From assembly GCA_031763025.1 (NCBI GenBank), contig JASSKH010000016.1:3782001-3846000 (forward strand): a stretch of 64,000 nt of DNA. Direction: 5' to 3'. Of the stretch, positions 57,601 to 64,000 are shown in pieces. This DNA comes from Macrocystis pyrifera (Eukaryota > Sar > Phaeophyceae > Laminariales > Laminariaceae). A model generated the notes under the pieces. It made no database searches and was not told where the DNA came from. It saw nothing but the letters and a program-made list of their open reading frames with translations. The stretch's first letter is position 1. Each line of letters begins with the position of its first letter. The translations under genes were made by a program, and so were the position numbers.

Positions 57601-60600
57601 CTAAAACGGAAGCTAAAACGTTAAAAACAACAAAAAAAAAACTCGTTTGTTTTCGGTTCGTTCATACATAAATTCCAATCCGCTTGTTTTTTTTTTTTTT
57701 TTTTTTTTCTTCTTCATTCTGATCCCCCCCTTCTTTTTTTTTGTTTTTTCAAGAATGTGGATGCCGTTTTAGTTTTTTTGTTTGTCTACATATACGTAGT
57801 GTTGGATATCGTATCCTGTCGAAGGTTTCAATATATCGCAATATCAAACTTCCGATTATCATGTCGAACGTGTTTTGCCCCTCCACCCCCTGACATCTCT
57901 CCGTGTTTTTCATGCTCATCTGGACGGAAGCTTCGATATGATCAGATATCGAAATCGTATCGATCACGTTTTTTTGGTATGTAGTCCATGTACCCCCGTC
58001 GCCCAACCCTCTTTTTTTCCGCCGTGAACGGCCAGGTAATGCTTGAGGAGGACAACGAGGGCAAGACGTGGCTGGTGTTCAGGCTTCGGCGCCCTCCTTT
58101 CCTCCAAGGAGAACCGGCCGCCGCTGACCCGGTACGTAATGCCCTACATACGCAGGCGCCGTCCGCCTTGTGAAAAAGGTCTTGCATGCGCACACGCCCG
58201 CATCCTTTCCAAAGAAGAACACGGTGGCAACCAATACTCGTAGATAAGCCAACTGTAGGCACTACGGGGGTCCATAGTTAATAAGACCTATGGTATACAT
58301 AAAAACCTATATATTTACCTATTTTTACTGACAATATTTGGTCCTATTTACTATGGACCCCGGTAATAGGTAGGTACGTACGACGGAAGCGTACCCACGT
58401 TACGATGAAAAAAAAGCACACGACGGTACGGTAGCAGTGCGGATTTTTTGTTTTTGATTTCCGTACGATGCGGGCGCGGTGCGATTTTGAAACCGTACGG
58501 TGGTATTACGGGGGTCCATAGTAAATAGGACGTACGGTACACACAAAAACCTGTATACTTCCCTATTTTTACTGTTGCGGGGGACCATAGTAAACAGGAC
58601 CAAATATTGTTAGTAAAATTACCTAAATATATAGGTTTTTATGTATGCAATAGGTCCTGTTAACTATGGACCCCCGTGATAACAATATTTGGTCCTATTT
58701 ACTATGGTCCCCCGTAAATAGTGTGGTTCGGTAAAACAGCGTTAAACCAAAACCCACCACCGAAGCAAATTTTACTTGATTTTAAAAACCCTAAGGACTG
58801 ACCGCGGTTTCAACCATGTGGAATTCAAACGGTGCGGTTCGGCGCGGGTTTTTTTTGTGTGTTTTGAGGTTACCTACAATGCCGTGCGGTGCGCTGCCGC
58901 GCGGTGCGGTTTTGTCAAAAATAATAAAACCACACGGTGCGGTGCGGTTCGGTAAAAGCGCACCGAAATGAAAAACCGGACCGTGATAAGCGCCGGATAT
59001 GTAATGCGACTCTGTCCCTTATTATAAAGGCCTTTTTTAAGCTAATATTCAATGAAAACGTTTCTCATGTTGAGGGACAAGAGTGCTAACATCGATCGGC
59101 TCTGCGTACCACTATTACGGGGGTCCATAGTAAATAGGACCTACGGTACACACAAAGACCTATATATTTCCCTATTTTTCTAACAGTATTTGATCCTATT
59201 TACTATGGTCCCCCGTAATACAGTACAACACCTGTTTTCACTATTACGGGGGACCATAGGACCTACGGTACACACAAAAACCTATACATTTCCCTATTTT
59301 TTCTAACAATATTTGGTTCTATTTCGTGTGCCCGAAGACGGAAAATAAATAATTGACTCTATTTCCAGTACGAATTAATTACATTGAAATTGGGGTCAAT
59401 TTATTTAATTGTTTTGGTCAGATAGCATTTCCGAATCGAAAAAATAAATAATTAACGAAAGGTTCCTCGAAGATTTTATATACCAGGTACCGGTATTTTT
59501 TTTATAAAATTTGAAATACGTCAGCTGTGAGTTCGACTGATTAAATAGTTGATAACTCAACTTTGCAAGCTGCGTAATACGCCTCGTCTATATTCCATTT
59601 TTACCGAATTTTACAAGTATTGTGATAAACCGAGCTACGTATATATTTGAAACGCAGGGTTTCATGCGGGTCAATACATGCAAAAACCGTTTCGCGAAGC
59701 GAATCCAACAACAGCATGCAAAAGAGTACTGTGATTTGTCATATAAAAGAAGCGGGTGTGAATCAGGCCGTGCGTTGGAGTTATTAATAGTACCAAGATG
59801 CAAGCTTATTTATTACACGCACGTCAAAGAGTCGATATAGAATAATACCAGGTGTTACATACTATTACTGCCGTGCTTGTACGAGAGAGTGAAAAGCGGG
59901 CGAATCCACTACAGCATGCAAAACAGTACTGTAGATTGTCATGTAAATTTACCTTGGTCCCCCGTGATAAAAGAGTATTGTTGGCACTCTCGACAGGACT
60001 CCGAGGAGGCCGTACGCACGCTTCTCCATGGCAGGCTTGTCGTTGGAACGGCTCTAAGGTGTCGATCCGACGCAGTTATGCACGCGGCAGTGCATTGCGT
60101 TCGTTCACTGCCTATTTTTTTTTTTTCTTTTGTCTGCGCACGATCGACGCTCACGCCGCCATCATTTATTTGTACCGCCCGTTTTCGACGACACGTGAAT
60201 ACAGCAGTACTAGTTGTATTGTACCGACGCGCGCTGCGGCAAAGGTATGGCACATTTTCTGCGATTTTTTTTTTTTTTCTGAATGACGGGGCTCCTCAAC
60301 CCAAAATCGTCGGAAATCATATTCTTATTTTTTTTTGCCAAAATGGTTTCTGAAAAGACGAGGCTCCTTATGTATGACCCAAAATCGTCGGAATGTATGT
60401 TTTCTGCTGACATGGTTTCCAAATGACGAGGCTCCTTATATATAAAACCCAAAATCGTCGGAATGCATGTTTTCTGCTTCGATGGTTTCTGAATGACGAG
60501 GCTCCTTAACCCAAAATCATCGGAATGCACATTTTCTGTTGCTGAGTGACGAGGCTTAACTCCGAATCATCGGAATGCATATTATCTGCCAAAATTGTTT

Positions 60601-61435
60601 CTCAACGACGGGGTTCCATAGCCCACAATCGCCAGAATGCCATTCTTGTTTCGCAAAACGACCTTTTTTGTATACATGGGCAATGGGATTATTGATCGGA
60701 TTGCTCTTTTGTTTTTTGGGTGACTTACTGACAGTACTATTGCGGGGACCATAGTAAACAGGACCTACGGTACACAAAAAAAACTGTATACTTACTTACC
60801 TATTGTTTTCTAACAATATTTGGTCGTTGTTTGCTATGGCCCACCGTAATTGTGACGTGCTGCTAGCACTCTGATAATGACTTACGGTTAATAATAGTAC
60901 TAATAATATGATAGTTACTAACTAAGAGTACTATTACGGGGGGGGACCATAGTAAACAGGACCAAATATTGTTAATAAAAATAGATAAATATATAGGTTT
61001 TTTTATGTGTACCATAGGTCCTATTAACTACGGACCCCCGTAACGATGATTTTGCTAGTAGTACCCATGACTTATTACTAGTACAGAGCTCCTCAATCTC
61101 AGAAAACAAATGGTGGCACCTCTCTCGTACCCCTGTACGTAGCATGCGTGTACCGTGTACGTCTACGTGGCACATACAGCTTAAAGTGCATATTTTTCCC
61201 ATTTGGTGAACGAAGCGTTAGGGCAGGTAGTGCTGATTTCGACCAAACTTTTCCGTCATTCATTTGTTTACTTGTTTCTGTGTATTTTTGCGACATGTAT
61301 TTGTTGGCGTTATTATTTGGTCAACCCTTCAAGTGCTACACTTGTACACACGACGCACAAATGAGTCTATTCGCAAGTACTTCGACTCCCCTAACGGGAT
61401 AGCAGCCCTGAAAAGGGGGGGGGGGGGGGGGGCGG

Positions 61436-61475
<40 letters not shown>

Positions 61476-61511
61476 CGGGTGAAAAACCTTCGTGGGCAGG
61501 TTTACGGATTC

Positions 61512-61548
<37 letters not shown>

Positions 61549-62091
61549 CCTTTTGTTTTTGGTTTGGCCATTTTTTGTTTTTTGGTTTTTTTTTTTTCGC
61601 GCTGCTTGTGCTTTTGTTAATAAATGACGTCGCGGTCACGATATTTTCCCACCTCTCGACAGGACACCCCCGACGATACTTCGGGCTTTAAGAATTTTTT
61701 CACAGCAGAATTGACCGGACTTTTACGGGAGTTGGGCGACACCCTCGACACGTGGCAGCTGGGCGAGCTAGAAGACCTGAAGAAGCGCCCCAGGATGGAG
61801 CGCCTCGGGGACTTGTCCCGAAACGGCGCCTTCGGGCGGTGCCTCGTGTACCGCGTGGATGTTTCCGGGCTTTCCCCCCAAGAAATGACTCGGGCGTGCA
61901 AGGAGCTGCACGCGTTCCGCCTCTGCAGATTCGAGAGTCAGGCTAGGCTCATGCGCCGGCCCGTGCCCGTCCACAAGATCAATTCTCGCGCGGCGCTCAA
62001 CGGGTGGGAGGCGACGCACGGGGCCCGAGCCTTGTACCGCGGGCTGTCGTACGAGGTCAAATTTCTGATCGAGGTGTGCTTTCAAGATAGG
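49840..62091 (+). CDS. Eukaryotic RNA-dependent RNA polymerase (RDR family), N-terminal half, multi-exon
   Basis: Cellular RdRPs copy RNA into dsRNA for Dicer in RNA silencing. Five exons are supported: 49840-49983, 50183-50251, 54260-54319, 58036-58131 and 61663-62091. A sixth (56624-56725) is possible. All begin after a CAG or AAG with a pyrimidine tract and end before GT, and all are in phase 0. Exons 1-3 form an RRM-like N-terminal domain ('IFFGNVPVGTTPGQLARY', then 'TSFACLMFEDDNFNKC'). The 58-kb exon has 'LVFRLRRPPFLQGE', matching the family's L-x-L-R-x-P-P-x-I. The last has 'AFGRCLVYRVDVSGL' and 'SYEVKFLIEVCFQD', matching the G-R-x-x-V-Y-R and F-E-V-L-F-x-x-N-x-L-V stretches before the catalytic double-psi barrel. 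The catalytic DxDGD lies beyond the window. Introns are 199 bp to 4.0 kb and full of MITEs. The true start is not seen. Family assignment is from motif memory, not a search. Confidence 0.6.
50183..50251 (+). CDS. RdRP-like gene, exon b
   Basis: Acceptor TGCTGCTCCTTTCAG/CTG and donor TTTCAG/GTAAAG. It gives 23 codons ('LCAEWPPGELTCLWEVSSCV'). Confidence 0.6.
50684..50826 (-). mobile_element. SINE-1 copy, 5'-truncated, minus strand
   Basis: A T33 run (the A tail) followed by CATCACTTTTACTTTCCAGC and the complement of the last ~110 bp of the body. It lies antisense inside an RdRP-like intron. Confidence 0.75.
50900..51250. other. Intronic stretch, nothing recognised
   Basis: GC-moderate, no frame with family resemblance, no repeat matched elsewhere in the window. 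Confidence 0.35.
51353..51705. mobile_element. MITE-2 copy, fullest
   Basis: AGTGTTGGATGTCGTATCGA at the left and ATATCGATACGAAGCACT at the right are imperfect inverted ends. The inside is dominated by TATCGAA/TTCGATA words. Confidence 0.65.
51706..51819. mobile_element. MITE-1 copy abutting MITE-2
   Basis: TATTTACGGGGGACCATA, extra ACACAG near the left end, intact right end. Confidence 0.85.
51970..52085. mobile_element. MITE-1 copy
   Basis: Complete with small core insertions. Confidence 0.85.
52138..52514. mobile_element. MITE-4 copy
   Basis: ATAGCACTTTTTTGG at the left, GGAGGCAAGAGTAGGTGGGC at the right; GGGCTCCTCAG and GAGGAGCCTCAG inside. Confidence 0.55.
52587..53000 (-). mobile_element. 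LINE tail joined to a related retroposon end (minus strand)
   Basis: On the sense (minus) strand: a ~275-bp retroposon body (52723-53000), C25 (52698-52722), a ~65-bp LINE 3' end (52633-52697, with complement of GACTAAGGCAAGC) and a C46 tail (52587-52632). The LINE end thus sits at the tail of the other element. Confidence 0.65.
53001..53800. other. Intronic stretch, nothing firmly recognised
   Basis: Open plus frames at 53270-53800 are long because the sequence is C-rich; I see no splice-bounded exon. Confidence 0.35.
53815..54258. repeat. C-rich repeat with poly-C tracts upstream of an exon
   Basis: A unit CGCTTCGCTTGTTCGGT-like, GCCGCGCTCTTG and CGCCGTGAC(C)n occurs three times (53820-53896, 54070-54158, 54195-54245). 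The C-runs are 16 and 33 long. Exon c follows 14 bp later. Confidence 0.6.
54260..54319 (+). CDS. RdRP-like gene, exon c (RRM-like beta3-alpha2); 3' limit uncertain
   Basis: Acceptor GGGTGTCCAG/ATA. The frame 'ITGPTSFACLMFEDDNFNKC' runs on as 'QADFKRRHIDGEVIPYAKCY' to a TAG at 54398-54400. The only phase-0 donor I see is GGAGAG/GTTATA at 54355/54356, so the exon probably extends to 54355; the end given here marks only the firmest part. Confidence 0.5.
54541..54598. repeat. (GTAGTGTG)n microsatellite; (CATA)n at 54663-54697
   Basis: Seven GTAGTGTG-type units, then nine CATA units 65 bp on. Confidence 0.85.
55213..55806. mobile_element. MITE-4 copy, enlarged, with a MITE-6 and MITE-3 remnant inside
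   Basis: GGTAGCACTTTTTTTGCC and TGACGGGGCTCCTCC at the left; GAGGAGCCTCAGG at the right. A MITE-6 (55545-55628) and half a MITE-3 (55636-55690) account for the extra length. Confidence 0.45.
56115..56174. mobile_element. MITE-6 copy, short
   Basis: ACCACTCTGTCCCGAAATAT ... AGGGACATATTGGT. Confidence 0.5.
56322..56536. mobile_element. MITE-1 carrying a nested MITE-1 (inner 56391-56498)
   Basis: The outer copy is interrupted at TTTTTAC-TA-ACAACATTT. The inner copy is complete and inverted relative to the outer, with TA on each side. Confidence 0.85.
56624..56725 (+). CDS. Possible extra RdRP-like exon
   Basis: Acceptor CCCGCCTTTCTTTTTAAG/ATT and donor CACCGCA/GTAAGC enclose 34 codons, phase 0 at both sides like the confirmed exons. 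The peptide (His/Arg/Pro-rich) has no visible family match, so this rests on splice signals alone. Confidence 0.3.
56922..57139. mobile_element. MITE-1 carrying a nested MITE-1 (inner 56990-57102)
   Basis: Interrupted at the same internal TA as the 56322 and 58504 pairs; here the inner copy lies in the same orientation as the outer. Confidence 0.85.
57340..57730. repeat. T-rich intronic tracts
   Basis: Several T-runs of 10-23 bases with TTTTC interruptions; nothing coding. Confidence 0.7.
57798..57968. mobile_element. MITE-2 copy, short
   Basis: AGTGTTGGATATCGTATC at the left, GAAATCGTATCGATCACG at the right; it also shares GACATCTCTCCGTGTTTTTC with the 51-kb copy. Confidence 0.5.
58036..58131 (+). 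CDS. RdRP-like gene, exon d
   Basis: Acceptor after CTCTTTTTTTCCGCCGTGAA and GGCCAG; donor GACCCG/GTACGT. It gives 32 codons with the R-P-P motif. Confidence 0.6.
58262..58368. mobile_element. MITE-1 copy
   Basis: Complete; right end CCCCGGTAATA. Confidence 0.85.
58504..58721. mobile_element. MITE-1 carrying a nested MITE-1 (inner 58573-58681)
   Basis: The third nest at the same internal position, with the inner copy inverted. The left target dinucleotide is now TG. Confidence 0.85.
58740..59005. repeat. Low-complexity GGTGCGGTTCGG stretch
   Basis: GTGCGGT words recur (CGGTGCGGTTCGG, GCGCGGTGCGG, CGGTGCGGTGCGG), with inverted CCGCAC-type matches absent; nothing coding. Confidence 0.4.
59006..59095. 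mobile_element. MITE-6 copy, diverged
   Basis: GCGACTCTGTCCC ... GAGGGACAAGAGTGC. Confidence 0.45.
59113..59220. mobile_element. MITE-1 copy
   Basis: Complete. Confidence 0.85.
59242..59326. mobile_element. MITE-1 copy, right end lost
   Basis: TATTACGGGGGACCATAGG, lacking the AATA stretch, stops at GGTTCTATTT. Confidence 0.75.
59330..60240. other. AT-rich intronic stretch with a small local duplication
   Basis: GCATGCAAAA-AGTACTGT-ATTTGTCAT occurs at about 59714-59745 and 59912-59943. A stray MITE-1 end lies at 59953-59968. Frames at 59852-60353 are not supported as genes. Confidence 0.4.
60248..60700. mobile_element. MITE-4 with its end module amplified in tandem
   Basis: The ~60-70 bp end module (TTTCTGAATGACGAGGCTCC, TTAACCCAAAATCGTCGGAA, TGCATnTTTTCTGC) is repeated about six times. 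The right flank TTTTTTGTATACATGGGC and GGGATTATTGATCGG matches the 41.86-kb copy. Confidence 0.6.
60738..60850. mobile_element. MITE-1 copy
   Basis: TATTGCGGGGACCATAG ... GCCCACCGTAAT; both ends slightly worn. Confidence 0.75.
60932..61044. mobile_element. MITE-1 copy
   Basis: TATTACGGGGGGGGACCATA ... CGGACCCCCGTAA. Confidence 0.85.
61415..61475. repeat. Poly-G tract, ~61 bp
   Basis: Broken only by two C. A (GTT)n microsatellite follows at 61512-61548. Both lie in the intron before exon e. Confidence 0.9.
61663..62091 (+). CDS. RdRP-like gene, exon e (143 codons)
   Basis: Acceptor TTTTCCCACCTCTCGACAG/GAC; the frame stays open to GATAGG/GTGTAG, where the intronic donor supplies the apparent stop. 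It is rich in GC against an AT-rich, T-tract flank. No following exon was found before 64000. Confidence 0.6.
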
Positions 62092-62099
62092 GTGTAGTA

Positions 62100-62880
62100 T
62101 TTATCATTTATTACGTTTTTTTTTTTTTTTTTTTTTTGGTTTTTTTTTTGTCGTAGGGCTGTTTTTTTAATCTTATATAGGGTTTATACACTAAATACGG
62201 GGAAATTTAGCCAACGTGAGACAATCAATCAATCATGATCCTTACTGTGAAAAAAACACAACGACAGCCACCGACGTGACTCATGGTCTTCTTTACAGCG
62301 TCAGTTTTCCTGGCCTTTGTTTTTCTTCGTTGACGACCACCGGGACACGTGTTTTTCCCGATTTTTTTTTGCGTTCGAAGGTTATCCGGTACCGCACTCT
62401 AACCGTACCTACCCATGGCGGCTTAAGAGTCCGAGAGAAGCAGATGAACATTTTTGTCGTGAATAACAGTGATTTTTTTTTTTTTGTCGTGATTTTGGTG
62501 CCGAAAAGCTTCGACAGAGTATCGCTGTGTGCGGCGCGTATGAGAACAAGCGCACTGTTCATTAATTCCACTTCGATGTCTTCTCCTACCGTCCTCCATG
62601 TATGACACGCGTACTTCATCCCCACCCCATCCCCGTCATACGACTACGGCCATGCATGATACGCGTGCACCCCCCCCCCCTCTCTATGGGTTGGGTTGGC
62701 GTCGGTTGGCAGCGACACTGTAAACATGCCGCTCACTACGTGAGCTAGACATCCAGGGTACCGTTTTTTTTTTCTTCTTTCTTTCTTTTTTATTTTGGCA
62801 GTCGCCCACAGCCGGTCGTCTAGTTAGATCATTTGTGCGAAGTAAAGAACCTTTACTCTGCACAAGGGAACTGATCGTAT
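62100..62880. other. Intronic stretch, nothing recognised
   Basis: T-runs at 62117-62150. The frame at 62216-62605 has no family resemblance, and I see no acceptor-donor pair with RdRP-like coding. Confidence 0.35.
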
Positions 62881-62899
62881 CACGTAGTGTTCAAGGTAC

Positions 62900-63239
62900 G
62901 GCACCCAAGAGGCAGTTACATACAGTAGTACTCCCATTTCTGTCTCTGGAAGTGGCCACACCGGAAATTAAACTAACTCATTGGAGCTGTCATCCATATG
63001 CAAGTCCGCCTCACAAGCGGTTCTTAGTAGGATGCAGCTCACCCTTCATGCGACTCGCCGGACACCTCACGGCGCTTCGCGCTTGGTGCAAGCGATGTCT
63101 GCCTGGTCGGTGAAAACCCGAAATGCTCCGTCCCGGCATTGTAGGGATGCGAGGGTCTATGGTCATACGACTACGGCCATGCATGAGATCGAGTACATTT
63201 CTCCTATCGAGTACCCCCCCCCCCCCCCCCCCCCCCCCC
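62900..63239 (+). mobile_element. Longest poly-C-tailed retroposon end
   Basis: The body includes GTGGCCACACCGGAAATTAA, AAGTCCGCCTCACAAGCGG, GGACACCTCACGGCGCTTCG, CATTGTAGGGATGCGAGGGT and GATCGAGTAC twice, then C26. It matches the minus-strand copy at 52723-53000 over its whole length. Confidence 0.7.
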
Positions 63240-63384
63240 ATCGGGATGGTTGAACGAAGTAGACCTCTCGCGCACCTCCCTAGTCTCCATGGGCATGTCT
63301 GAACGAAAGAGAACTTCACGGTGAGAGATTATCGCGTATTATTCGAAACCTTCCCCCGACAGTCCTCCTTCCCCTCCCCCCGAT

Positions 63385-63501
63385 GCTGGTCGGTGACCCG
63401 ACGTACTCCGTCCCGGCATTGTAGGGATGCGAGGGTCTATGGTCATATGATTTCGGCCTTGCGTGATAATGAGTACCCCTCCCCCCCCCCCCCCCCCCCC
63501 C
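63385..63501 (+). mobile_element. Poly-C-tailed retroposon end, truncated
   Basis: GGTCGGTGACCCGACGTACT to GATAATGAGTACCCC then C21. Confidence 0.65.
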
Positions 63502-63830
63502 TCAGTCAAATGACTAAGGCAAGCAACAAATGAGTACGCCCTCCCCCCCCGCTCTCCGTCTCGAAAGAGATGCGTGTGGTCAATGGTCAAATGACTAAGG
63601 CAAGCAACAAATGAGTACCCCCCCCCCCCCCCCCCCCCCCCTCTCCGTCTCGAAAGAGATGCGTGTGTGGTCAATGGTCAAACGACTAAGGCAAGCAACA
63701 AATGAGTACGCCCCCCTCTCCGCCTCGAAAGGGATGCGTGGTCAATGGTCGAATGACTAACGCAAGCAACAGATGAGACAGATGAGTACGTCCCCCCCCC
63801 CCCCTGCCTGCCGCCTTTCCTCGGTTGGAC
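63502..63830 (+). mobile_element. Tandem LINE 3' ends separated by poly-C
   Basis: Four LINE tails follow one another: a ~35-bp one (63503-63540) and three of ~70 bp (63552-63617, 63642-63710, 63720-63790). Each ends CAAATGAGTACnCCC. The C-runs between are 6 to 24 long. The last is followed by TGCCTGCCGCCTTTC, the same sequence that follows the C-run at 45616. Confidence 0.7.
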
Positions 63831-64000
63831 TGACTCACTATTATTAGAGCCTGGTTGTAAAATATCCATTCGTACTATTCGAAGTCTTCCCCAACCGTCC
63901 TCCCCCTCCCCCCACTATTCTCCCTCCATCGCATGACTGGACGAAACAGAGCCCTTCACTCCACAGTCCCTCTCCCCACCCCATCCCCATGACCATTTTG

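Overview
The window is nuclear DNA from a eukaryote with a repeat-choked genome. Coding sequence is sparse, introns run to kilobases, and most of the 64 kb is short DNA transposons, SINEs, LINE 3' ends, foldback arrays and poly-C/poly-G tracts. The best-supported gene is a ~20-repeat P-type PPR protein with Trp/Gly-rich repeats ('ACGNGGQWEKALELL') of the style seen in algae with secondary plastids. A second gene looks like a eukaryotic cellular RNA-dependent RNA polymerase. Both suit an alga, most likely a stramenopile, but the lineage is inferred and not proven.

Layout. 0-9 kb: a small conserved peptide on the minus strand, scattered MITEs, and a 2.2-kb foldback array of ~43-bp units (4.5-6.7 kb). 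9-12 kb: a three-layer nest (old repeat, then SINE, then solo LTR). 14.2-16.9 kb: a second foldback array of CTTCCA-type units. 17-22 kb: poly-C-tailed retroposon ends and a ~105-bp tandem array. 23.1-25.8 kb: the PPR gene (minus), whose frame runs through a poly-C tract. 27.2-33.7 kb: two tandem 3.15-kb units carrying an OTU-like protease gene (minus), lying between the two halves of one MITE. 34.0-36.5 kb: a third foldback array of TAACAT..ATGTTA palindromes. 39.4-40.2 kb: a Cys-rich repeat ORF with an inverted copy beside it. 41-47 kb: nested MITEs, the coding 3' end of a LINE whose stop codon lies directly before a poly-C tract, and a second copy of the conserved small peptide. 49.8-62.1 kb: exons of the RdRP-like gene on the plus strand, separated by introns of up to 4 kb filled with MITEs. 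62.9-63.8 kb: a tandem array of poly-C-tailed LINE 3' ends.

How it fits together. Two mobile systems shaped the window. The first is a TA-inserting MITE (MITE-1, ~108 bp, about 30 copies or fragments, with a clear empty/filled site pair and three nested self-insertions at one internal TA). The second is a non-LTR retrotransposon with poly-C tails and a shorter family sharing its 3' end. Poly-C tracts lie upstream of several inferred 3' splice sites and inside the PPR reading frame, so retroposition may affect host genes directly. The RdRP candidate and the inverted-repeat loci suggest an RNA-silencing link, which is inference only.
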